Shown here piece after piece: positions 23,011 through 32,858 of a stretch of 64,000 nt of DNA; within the stretch, counting starts at the first letter, position 1, and every line of letters begins with the position of its first letter. This stretch comes from Mugil cephalus (taxonomy: Eukaryota; Chordata; Actinopteri; Mugiliformes; Mugilidae): assembly GCF_022458985.1 (NCBI RefSeq), contig NC_061787.1, forward strand, positions 23,383,629 through 23,447,628, given 5' to 3'. A program made the translations under genes and the position numbers. Below the pieces are notes generated by a model, which was not told the origin of the DNA, ran no database searches, and saw only the letters and a program-made list of their open reading frames with translations.

Positions 23011-24109
23011 CTGTAAAAATGAAAAAGTTGAGAAAACTTAAAATTTCAAGGCAACTTATTGCAATCAATGTTTGAGTTTTGAGCCCAACCAAAAACTCAT
23101 ATTGTTTTGTTTTTACATTTTCCTTTTGAGACAAACTTGAAAGTTAGACTTGTGCCAAGTCTATGTTTTCAAAACGTTTGGCCAACTAATAATCTTTTGT
23201 TCAGATAAAGTAGTTTTCTCCATTAGTAAAACTTAAAGGTTAGCGTTATACCAACTAAGAATTTTTTCTCACTCAAAAAAGCAAGTTAGGGTTGTTAAGT
23301 TAACATTTCAAGTTAAGGTTAATAACATTTAAAATTGCATTTCACAGAATACAAAACAAGTTTAAAGTTTACTTCATACTTTATTGAAATAATTGGAAAT
23401 TGTTCCATTTAACAATTTAACAGTAGCAGCAGAGAATTGCTGTCTTACTAAAGCAAAGTGCAGAACAAGTAGCTCCATAACAATAATAACTTCCAAGTGT
23501 TATTGACCTATGATCAAATACATTCGAAACATTTTTACCATTTCATATACAAGTCATTGAGCAGTGTATTACAATTGTAACAACAGCAACAACATTGCTG
23601 ACATATCTCAAGTGGCTGTGTCAAACAGAAATACGCAAAACCTGTAAAAACACCTGTGCAGTTCACAACACAACAGTTTATATAATATAAAAAAAGAAAA
23701 AACAATGTCACAATGTCAGCATACAATTTAACATTGTAAATTGGGCAGAATTATCCAACTGAATAAAACACCCATAAAAACAAAACAAAAAAGTTTGCCA
23801 TGCATGTCTGCATGTAGACAAAAGCAACATAGAGTGATGCTTCTACCATTTTTTTTCCCCTTTGGTTATTAGCCTCTCGACCCTGATCCAGGCAAGAGGA
23901 TAACATTTTTTAATTTAATTAGCTTCACTCTAATGAACGGTAGTAAATGGGATTCATTCTGCTTAGTCATCTGATAAACTTTCCAGTGGTGTACACAATT
24001 ATTCCGTACCCTACCGTGCGTTTGTTTCTTGTTAATGCACACACAGTCCAAGCGATTATATCTATCCTCTTGTCTGGATAGATATGTTGAGCCTCCTATT
24101 GTACTCACC
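23011..24109. other. Mirror of 8629-9720: MITE-like repeat and AT-rich stretch, no gene seen
   Basis: The first ~380 bp (to about 23390) is the mirror of the MITE-like repeat at 9380-9725, beginning with a CACTGTAAAAATGAAAAAGT end. The rest mirrors 8640-9380, including the complement of the AATAAA signal at about 23384. No coding region is supported. Confidence 0.5.
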
Positions 24110-24199
24110 AAGCATGTCCTGAAGAACTTCTATGAATCCTCGCGAAGAAACAGGGTTTAGACCTTGCAGGGATGTGCTCCTTCTGTGTAGTCCAATGTC
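24110..24199 (-). other. Exon-like segment, mirror copy
   Basis: Mirror of 8539-8628, with acceptor-like and donor-like sites both preserved (complements at 24200-24201 and 24108-24109). The frame that is open in the left copy is interrupted here by a one-base difference, which argues against strong selection on this copy. Confidence 0.3.
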
Positions 24200-24529
24200 C
24201 TGCCAAAAAAAAAGAAACTACTTGTCAGAGAAGTGACCAACGCTTTATTATTACATAAGTTGCTATTACGGCTGTGAGGGTTGGCCGTATGTCTCTCCCC
24301 TCTTGATGTGTGTGTGCATGCACTGGTGTGTCTGTTTCTATCTTGCGCTAGGTGTATTGTGGAGAGTCTCCAGTGGGCGTGTCTCCAGAGAGCGTGTCCG
24401 ACTTGATCAGCTTAAGTGTATAGTGTATTAGGGTTGGGATAGAAAATCAACTCACATAAGTATCAGGATTTTTTGTTTTACGATTTTTTTAAATCGATTT
24501 TTTTGTTCAAAATTGTCCCCCCCCCCGCC

Positions 24530-26890
24530 CCCAAATTTAAATGCTTCATTTTAGTTTGTTCATGACCATAAGTGGGAAAAAGTTACCACTTTTGTCCAGT
24601 GCAGGGTGAAATGTGTGTGTGTGTGTGTGTGCATGAGGTGTAAGTGAACGAGCGAGCGGGCAGAGAGTGAGTGTACATGTACACACTCACTCCAGGGTCC
24701 AGGGTGTACGCCCCATCGTCCCGGTTGATAGTTTTGTGTGCTCGCTTCCTGATTTCTATGGCCTGTGATTGCTCCTGATTTCCCCGCTGTCTCCTGTTTC
24801 GCATTCTTTTTTGTGTTAATTTCTCCATGTGTAGAATGATCTTCCAGTTTCTCCAATGTATGTTTTTGGGCATGTTTATGTTTTGCACGATATTTCATAG
24901 ATGATGTTGCATTTTTTGTCCAGTTCTATTTTGTCTTTTGGGGTGTACTATGAGTTAACAGAGTTTTTTGTGTGGTTTTATTGCTGGGTTGATGTGATGT
25001 TTTTTCATGATGTGTTGTATTGCTTCCGTTATCCCCGGGTGTATGGTATGCATATGGTGTCTTTGTATTGGTCCTCTGTTTTCTGAGGGTGTTTCTTCGT
25101 TCTCTCTTTTTGTTTATTGTATTGTATTGTATTGACTAAGTGTGAGTGCGTGTTCTATGTGTCTTTCCTCTTCCTGTCTGTCTTTATCTTCCGTGATGTT
25201 GTTGGCCTGTTTGATAGAGTGTTCTAACGACTGAGTGATTGTGTGCTGTGGGATGTTCTGATGTCCAGAGGAGGTACTGGTCCGTGTGAGTGGGTTTTCT
25301 GTAAACAGTGATTTTTTGACGCCGTCTTCTTTGTGGTGGATGTTCAGATCGAGGAACGACATGGTCCGGTTGTGTTCTTCTTCGTGCGTGAATTTTATGT
25401 TTCCAGTGTTGTCCATAGTGTGGACATTGTGTGTGTCCGACTTTTATTTTTTTTTCCAAGATGTCGTCCACGTATCTTTTCCACAGTGTGGGTTTACAGT
25501 GTGTGGATGCTGTGTAGATGGTTTTTGATTCCAGGTCCTCCATGAAAAAACTGCTCATTGTTGCTGATAGTGGATCTCCCATTGCGAAACGTTCTGTCTA
25601 TCTGTATATGATTCCTTTAAACTGAAAATAAGTGGATTTAGCAACAAAATGTAAGAGTGTGGAAATATCTTCAACTGTCAGGTTTGTGTGTTTTTGAGGG
25701 TTTCGGTGTTCCTTGAGTCGTTCCTGTACGATGTGTAATGTGACGTCAACTGGGGGTTTTGGGACTAGTGATAACACGTCGTGTGATATGAATATTTCAT
25801 CTTTTTCTACTCTTATGCTGTTGAGTTCTTGTGCAGTTGTTTTTTGTTTTGTTGTTTTTTTTTGCAACATTGCAAAAACTCAAAACAACTTCTGTTGTAC
25901 TGAGGAGGGGTTTGATGATTTCAATCAGTGCTTTGGGGAGGTTGTATGTTACTGATCTGATACTGTCAACTATTGGGCGGAGAGGGGTGTCTTTTTTGTG
26001 AATTTTGTTGTCCCGTATATCTGGGGGGTGATGTTGGCTGTGGGTATCAGGTGTTCATATGCGTCCCGTGTTATTTTGTTACTTTGTAGTAAAGGTTTTA
26101 GTAATGATGTCAGGGTCCTTTTCTTTTCTTCCGTGGGGTTCTTTTTCAGTATTTCGTAGGTGTTCCTGTCCCCTAACATGGATTCCATCTGTTTTTCATA
26201 TCTTTTTGTGTCCATGATGACTGTTGTTCTTCATTTATCGGCCAGCAGGATGGTAATGCTTTTGTCTCCTTTTAACGATTTAATTGCGTTTTGTTCTTCC
26301 TGTGTGATGTTGCTTGGTGGAAGTTTGGCTGATTTTAAATTCCTGATATTGCATTTCGGAGTTCTGCATTTTGTCCCTGATCTTGACATTTATTGGCATG
26401 CTAATTCTGTTGCTAGGATGTATTGTTCGTGTGGTATTTTGGAGGGTTGTAATGGTGAAATGTAGCCCTCTTGCTAGCACCCTTTTTTTCTGTTTCAGTG
26501 AGGGTGCGTTTGGACAGGTTCCGTACCCATTTTTCATTGGTTTTGTAGTTTGTTTGTCTCTGCTTTTTCTTTCTATTAGTTTGTTTAATTTCTTGATGTG
26601 GCGTTGTTTGGTATTGGAAAATTCCTGTTTGTATATGTATTTTAAGTGTGCGTTTTATTTCCTCTTCCATGTTGTGGTCCAGCGTGCAATATTCTTTGAA
26701 ACCGTCCGTTTCTTTTTTTATTTGCATGTTGATTTTGTCTATTTTGTTGGCTGTTGTTCTAATCCATTCTATGATAAGAGACTTTTTGCTTTGTTGATGA
26801 TGTTTTCTGCATTTTATGGCTTTTTGTGTTGAGGCCTATCGGTGTTACTTCCTCATCTTTGAAAGCGGAGTTTGAATCTCAGGTGATTTT
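24530..26890 (-). mobile_element. Penelope-like element, copy 2 (RT plus GIY-YIG)
   Basis: Minus-strand mirror of the element at 5890-8230, with the same order of blocks: KWVRNLSKRTLTETEKK (about 26520), the YEKQMESMLGDRNTYEILKK block (about 26190), FISHDVLSLVPKPPVD (about 25775), MGDPLSATMSSFFM (about 25570), KRYVDDILE (about 25460), FLDLNIHHKEDGVKK (about 25345) and the nuclease remnant near 24850. More of the RT core stays in one frame than in copy 1. It is broken and inactive as read. Confidence 0.8.
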
Positions 26891-27690
26891 TTTTGGGGTG
26901 CCCACTTTTTTTCCAGTTTCTCTTGACGGCGGAATGTTTTGACACAATCAGTTCCAAAACTTCCATGTAATAGAATAATGAGGTTCATTATGTCTTATTT
27001 TAGATATATGTTTAGGATTTTCTTATCTTCCAACATAACACAGAACTTGCACTGCATATATGACCTAAAATGAAAATTAGCAAAAACAACAATTAGTTGG
27101 TTAATGTTTTAACCAGAACACATGAAAAAATCCAATTTTAAAGCTGATATTACAATGAGTGTACTCATCAGGAAAAGGAGCTCAGCACATCCACATTAGT
27201 CTAGAAATGTTAGTAAATGTAGCCCATTTTACATTGTTTTGCTCAGGATTAAAGAGGACAGTGTTTTTTTTTGTTTGATTTTTTTTATACATATATATAT
27301 ATGTATCATTAATTTAATTCTCATCCTTTGCCTTGTTTTTCATTCATGAATTCATATTTCACATGATTGGTTGTGCCACAACCAAGCACTTGATTTCACA
27401 GAGCCAGGTAAAATACTCGTCTTTTTTACTTGGCTGCTAATTCAGAGTTATGATTGATTAAATGCGGTGACACTTCATTTCTCTCGTCAGATTACACATA
27501 CTGTATCTACTCTTTATTATGTCGATGAATGAAGTTAACCCAAAGATAGTATATCAAACCAAGAGTCACACCTCATTTTCAATATAAATTTAATACAACT
27601 TTTGACCACAAACAGCAAAGATAAAACATACAGTTTCGTGTGGGGATTTTTTTTTTCTCTACTCTTCGGGGGCTAGCTCACCGAGTTTTC
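26891..27690. other. No gene seen; mirror of 4961-5880
   Basis: AT-rich mirror of the left-arm segment, with only a short TATA-type microsatellite near 27289-27305. No coding region is supported. Confidence 0.5.
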
Positions 27691-28145
27691 GCACAGTGAT
27701 GAGACACATATCTTTGTAATCAGCAGAGTCTCTGCTTTCAGGGGACACCTTGTTTGTGTGGTTTGGTTGAAGTGGTGAAATTAACAGAAGCACTGAAGTG
27801 GACATACGCGGTTTTCGTTTTTGTTACATGCCCATACATGCTTGGGGATTGAACTGTGTTTCGTTTGGGTGGCGATTCCAGGTTGGAGTAATCTGGGATG
27901 GTTTCTATGCGTTTGGTTGACAGGATTTTGTCTTCAGCAGTGAGAACACAGCCCAGAATAATAATCTTTTCCTGTACCCACTGAGGTTTTGACAGACTTA
28001 CCTTGTGTTTTCTGCAGATAAGTGACGCAAGGAGAGTGAGTCAGAGCGACACTGTTCCTCTGTGGGTGCACAAACGAGAAGGTTGTCCACGCACTGAATG
28101 AGAGCAAAGCCCTTTGTTAGAAAGAACACATGACTTGAAAGAGTG
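27690..28145 (-). mobile_element. Retrovirus-like pol fossil (RT piece), copy 3
   Basis: Mirror of the fossil at 4543-4960, in the same position relative to the L2 fragment. A broken piece of a retrovirus-like polymerase, with no LTR in view. Confidence 0.5.
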
Positions 28146-28851
28146 ATCTAATCTTACAGAGATTTTTTTTTTTCATAAGTTATTAAACTATCTTTCCAGG
28201 TTATGTGAGAACAAGTGGAATGCCAAATTCTTCCCATCTTTCGAACTCCCTGCTTTGAACTACATGACTGTGAATTATACCATGGAGCTACCCTCCTCCA
28301 ATTTATCACCTTTTTTAGAGGAGCAATTCGATTTAAAGTTGTACTGAGTGATGCTGTCGTACTATCAACAAAATAATCTTTTTGTGTTGGACTTAGATTG
28401 TGGTTGCTGGCATCCACATAAGGCACTGAGGAAATGTCTTTCTAATTTCAGTGTAATCCCATATTGTGAATTCAAATGTAACAAGGAAATTATCAGACAA
28501 AGGAGAGTTATGAGAATATATTGTCAGACCTTCAGTTTCTATGCCGTAAGTTAGAACAAGATCTGAGGTGTGATTGAAAAAGTGACTTGATCCATTTACA
28601 TTCTGAGAAAAGCCAATTGAATCTAATAATGACATATATGAAGAGCTAAGACTGTCACTGCTAACATCAGTATGGATGTTAAAGTCATCTACTATGATGA
28701 CTTTATCTGTTCTAAGCACTAAATCACGTAGAAACTCTATGTGACTCTATGTAACTCATAGTAGCTATGACTGGGTGGCGTGGACTCATTTAAACTGACA
28801 TATTCATCATCCTGCAGCCACGTTTCAGTCAAACTAAATAGATCAATCTGA
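28146..28851 (-). mobile_element. L2/CR1-type LINE fragment, copy 3 (cut by gap)
   Basis: Minus-strand mirror of copy 1. The endonuclease piece at 28393-28719 shows TDKVIIVDDFNIHTDVSSDS and LSDNFLVTFEF. A linker piece with APLKKVINWRRVAPWYN lies at 28154-28426. It runs into the N gap before the LTETWL region ends. It lacks the extra ~36 bp found in copy 1. Confidence 0.75.
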
Positions 28852-29351
28852 NNNNNNNNNNNNNNNNNNNNNNNNNNNNNNNNNNNNNNNNNNNNNNNNN
28901 NNNNNNNNNNNNNNNNNNNNNNNNNNNNNNNNNNNNNNNNNNNNNNNNNNNNNNNNNNNNNNNNNNNNNNNNNNNNNNNNNNNNNNNNNNNNNNNNNNNN
29001 NNNNNNNNNNNNNNNNNNNNNNNNNNNNNNNNNNNNNNNNNNNNNNNNNNNNNNNNNNNNNNNNNNNNNNNNNNNNNNNNNNNNNNNNNNNNNNNNNNNN
29101 NNNNNNNNNNNNNNNNNNNNNNNNNNNNNNNNNNNNNNNNNNNNNNNNNNNNNNNNNNNNNNNNNNNNNNNNNNNNNNNNNNNNNNNNNNNNNNNNNNNN
29201 NNNNNNNNNNNNNNNNNNNNNNNNNNNNNNNNNNNNNNNNNNNNNNNNNNNNNNNNNNNNNNNNNNNNNNNNNNNNNNNNNNNNNNNNNNNNNNNNNNNN
29301 NNNNNNNNNNNNNNNNNNNNNNNNNNNNNNNNNNNNNNNNNNNNNNNNNNN
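28852..29351. other. Assembly gap (500 N)
   Basis: Exactly 500 N, a conventional placeholder for a gap of unknown size. It separates the inverted-repeat region from the snRNA array, so adjacency of the two is an assembly inference. Confidence 0.99.
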
Positions 29352-29352
29352 G

Positions 29353-30637
29353 TCTTGTGGGGGCGGTAGGGCTAATAAATTGTACTTAGTTATTTTACAC
29401 TGAAATCAGTATACTTGTTGCCAGACAACGCCACCTCAGGTACTCCCCCCTAAGGACATTACTATTACCAGATCTTCGGTTTTACACAATTTACAGGTCC
29501 GTTGCTCGGCAAGCAAGAGACGTGGCCCATGAAATTAGTCACAATAATATTTTATTAATACAAAGGATCCAAACAAAAGAAAATGCAAAAACAAAAGTCA
29601 GACACACGTGAAAAGAGCACACCCGTGAACGACCCACATCCCTGGAAACGGCACAGCAGACAGGAGGATCTCCTACGATCACCCACACCACTACAGGCCG
29701 TCAGCCCCTGAAAAAAAAAGAAAAGCACCAAATATAATCAGCAAATATACAAAGTTAAAATATCACCAGATGAAATGATAAAACTGCTAATACAAATCAA
29801 ATCGCCAGCATCAATTGAACACAATCGGAATTGAATGAAAAACGAAATCCAAAAGTGTGAACCAGATAAAAGGGGTCACGAAACCCTCACTAAAAAAAGA
29901 GTGGACGCTGGCAACCGAGAACGGGCTGCTACGAGCCGCGGCGAAGGCGAACGAACCAACCACAGGTGGGCGACAAGCGCAATAGGACGGACGGCAGCAA
30001 AGCACCGCAGCACGCCGGAGCCAGCCAAACCCGAGCCGGGAAACAGCTGCACGGACGGACAGGAACTTGAAGCAGGACAAAGCAGCAGAGGTCATGCAGA
30101 CGGAAGGGAGCCAATGGAGGTGATGGACTTGATCCTACTTAAACAAAAAAGGAAATTAAATACCCGATCGCTCCCCCCACAGGACAGGTTAGACTCAGAA
30201 AGAACGAAATACATACCTTATGGTACAGCACCTGTTCATGCAACCAGTGAGACGAGGCAAGAGCAGCGAGCCGCTACCAGCATTTACCTGTGACCACACT
30301 ACATTAAACTACTGATAACGAGAGATCCAGCACAACGAGAAAGGATACGCACCAGACAAGGAGACCACATGGAGCCAGAATCCACCCACAGCCCCTTTGT
30401 CACAGCACAAGAGTGCTATTCTCTTTTCAAGAGAAATAGTTAAGGCTCCCTCAAATACAAAACTGGCAAAACGTACGCGGCCCCCGGAGTTACCTGTTGC
30501 AGCCACACAGGACGTCCCAGAAATTACGCCAGCGGGAGACAGAGGGAGGAGGCGTAGGAGGGGCCGCTCTTTTATCCACGACCCCATCATAATTGACTCC
30601 TGGCCACGCCCAGCCGCATAATTATATGCTGCTACAG
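29353..30637. repeat. 1.29-kb spacer insert, copy 1
   Basis: This block lies between the U2 3' spacer and the CCGGTTACCC start of the U1 upstream region; units at 36900 and 47842 lack it. It begins GTCTTGTGG...GGTAGGGC and ends TATATGCTGCTACAG. On the minus strand it has TATA-like GGATAAAAG (about 30575), a CAACAGGTAAC donor-like site (about 30500), a TTTTTTTAG acceptor-like site (about 29895) and AATAAAA (about 29552). Terminal TGTRGC-type short inverted repeats would fit an old solo LTR, but no clean target duplication is visible. Open frames of up to 152 codons have no motif. Function and class unknown. Confidence 0.55.
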
Positions 30638-30931
30638 CCGGTTACCCTGATTATCCAGCCAAAGGAAACAAAAGCACGCCATATCTTTATTGTCTACCTC
30701 CTCACCAGTAAACAACCACCTATGACACAATTGAGAACGAGGCTCGCCATCTTCTTTCTCGTTCAAATACGGAATAGAAACCGACCCGGAGTTCCGGACA
30801 ACAGCAGCGTAGCAGATGGCTACACGCACCTGTATGACCTGGCTTTGCTAAGGCGTAGATTGTCAGCACTATCAGTCTGCACGGTGTGTCAGGGACAGAC
30901 TCCCCCGCCTGCGACTTGTGCCACCCACGCC

Positions 30932-30971
30932 ATTTCTGGTAGTGGGGGGACTGCGTGCGCGCTCTCCCCTG
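30932..30971 (+). pseudogene. U1 snRNA 3' remnant
   Basis: Only the last ~40 nt of U1 remain: the TTTCTGGTAG Sm-site region and the final stem (GGGGGACTGCG...CTCTCCCCTG). The first ~124 nt are gone. Upstream flank GACTTGTGCCAC is joined directly to the Sm region, so the 5' splice-site-pairing end and stem-loops I to III are missing. The same deletion occurs at 44862 and 58474, so it arose once and spread. Confidence 0.85.
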
Positions 30972-31197
30972 ATAATGTGTAGACTGTAAATCTTACTCCT
31001 GCAACGCTTTCAGTAGACAGCCTGGGACACACACGCACAGAGCGAGAGAGAGACAGAAGGATGAGCTGGATAAAAACAGCATATAGTGGGTTTAGCTTTC
31101 CCCCCGGGGCACATATCCCAGCTGACGTTCTGGGACCAAACCACGATGAGAGTGAGGGTGTGGAGACGGGACACATATTGTCCAAGCCTTTGCGAGT

Positions 31198-31222
31198 ATC
31201 GCTTCTCGGCTTTTGGCTAAGA
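31198..31222 (+). pseudogene. U2 snRNA 5' fragment (split by LINE)
   Basis: U2 nucleotides 1 to 26 (ATCGCTTCTCGGC...GGCTAAGA, one C missing), preceded by the conserved GCGAGT upstream flank. The LINE begins directly after AAGA. The rest of this U2 gene is at 36634. Confidence 0.9.
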
Positions 31223-31513
31223 CTGCGATCGCTCCCTCAGGGTGGTGAAAGTGATTGTCTCTGTGACATAGCTTTTACGCCAACTTTTTTGGAGAACATA
31301 ATTGCACAACTTTGTCTATTTTTAAGGGTTCATCTGTTTATTACAGCTGCATCCTTACGGATAAAGTAGTTCATTTTCTTTGCGTGTTTTGCACACAAGG
31401 TAAGTTTTGCATTAATTTATTGTTATTTATTGGTTTTATTGTTTTAATCCAGTTGTTTGTTAGAAACATTTTATAGCTGTTTTTTAGCACCCCAAGCTGG
31501 TGGTGCCTCCAAA

Positions 31514-32808
31514 ATGTCGGCCAGCTATCCCGGCACACGGAGGCACCACAGGTCCGCTTCTCTTCGAAGGAGGTTGAGGGAAAACACGTGGGGATGTCAA
31601 GATTTGACTTCTCACGGAATCTAATACAAAAGACCTTGAAGTTTACGCAGATGACCTCAACTGTATTCTGCCCTTACCCTTAACAAGGGCTTTGACGTAA
31701 GCTTCTGTTCAGCATTGTTACTCCGTGACTTTTGGATAAGGTACGAAAATGTGAAATCCCAGTTCTCGGCTTTTAATGTGGAGAAACTGACTGATAATAG
31801 CCTGAAAAACGGTTATTGTAGAATGTTCAATGAAACAGTAAATGCTGAGGACATTTGTCATGGCTGGGAAGATTTTGCACTGTTAAAGGCCAGGCTCCCA
31901 AAGGGGTTAAGGATGAGGACGGCATCGGGAAAACTGTGCCTGGAGGGTACCCATTCAACAATGGCAGGACCCCCAGGGCTTCCAGGGCCTGAAACATCTA
32001 CCATCAATGATAGTTCTTGGTGAAAACAGGGGCTATATCCACTACCAGGGACAGCCCAAGCTCTGCCGCAAGTGTGGCGAGCATGGGCACTGGTAGAGGC
32101 ATGTGATAAAATCGTTTGTGGGAAATGTAGAAAAATTTGGGGCACACCTTTGAGGAGTGCCCCAAAATGGCAGAAAGTGCAATCCTGGGGAGAGGGAGAC
32201 CACCTGTTCAGAGATTGCCCAAAAATCTTTTGCCAACAAGTTGAAACTGACAAAACAAAAGGATATGGTACAAAATGGCGGAAGGAGAGAGACGGTTACA
32301 GAGCTGATTGAAGGGGCGGGCCGGAAATTTCAAATCTCCCCCCAAAAACCCCGTCATTGGTGGAGATGTGGAAGAAGGGAGGGGCATGGTCCACCCCCAC
32401 GACTAGCACTGAAACAGAGGAGATGGGTCAGGGGGAGGGTGGACCCACTGGTGGAACATGACAATCAAGAAACCCAAGATGAACCCCTCCCCGATGCCCA
32501 ACCTTCTAAGAGGCTTGCATCAGAATTGTCCTCTGAGTCTCTTGAAAACTCAGAGAAGAGGGGAAGGGTTGAGACCGCATCAGAAGATTCTTCTGAAGAT
32601 TCTTGGTGGGTCAAGAATCTTCCCCTCCGATTCACCCAATGAGGTCTCTTTTTTTAATATTGCTCTACAATAAACCCCCGAAAGACACAAAGCTAAACGC
32701 AACATTGCAGCAACGGCCCCCACCTAGACGTCGAGGGGGAATGGGGCTCAACCACTTCACTCTCAGTCTGTGGAAGTGAAGGAGGGGGCTCCATTCACAA
32801 GAAATTAA
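31514..32808 (+). pseudogene. Keno copy 1 ORF1 (disrupted)
   Basis: Same layout as ORF1 of copy 2: ATG in CCAAAATGTCGG, then the [20 protein letters not shown] block, the CCHC region (about 32060-32225) and the acidic, serine-rich tail with [12 protein letters not shown]. Frames switch several times. For example, the linker after the second knuckle reads differently from copies 2 and 3. I treat it as a disrupted copy, with sequencing error as a real alternative. Confidence 0.7.
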
Positions 32809-32858
32809 CAACATGTGTTTTAGTTCAAACCACTCGTCATAACATTTTAGTCTTTAAA

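Larger units (their letters stand above)
22232..28851. repeat. Right arm of large inverted repeat
   Basis: Reverse-complement partner of 3811-10483. It begins at AACTAAATTTTGCGTGATTG and runs without a visible break to the N gap at 28852. Because it ends at a gap, its outer boundary and its link to the snRNA array are unproven. Confidence 0.85.

Noticed and set aside
26371-26832. A 153-codon hydrophobic plus-strand frame, mirrored at 5916-6329 on the minus strand
   Set aside because: It is antisense to the lysine-rich N-terminal part of the Penelope-like element; A-rich lysine codons read backwards give F, L and V codons. No evidence for a membrane protein.
3811-28851. The large inverted repeat as one giant DNA transposon with long terminal inverted repeats
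   Set aside because: The arms are made of recognisable older elements in random states of decay. The interior has no intact transposase or replication genes, and the right end is hidden by a gap, so no termini can be defined.
29835-30293. A 152-codon frame in the 1.29-kb insert, also at 43764-44222
   Set aside because: It has no recognisable domain and low-complexity charged composition. The other two insert copies do not keep it, although their sequence quality is poor.
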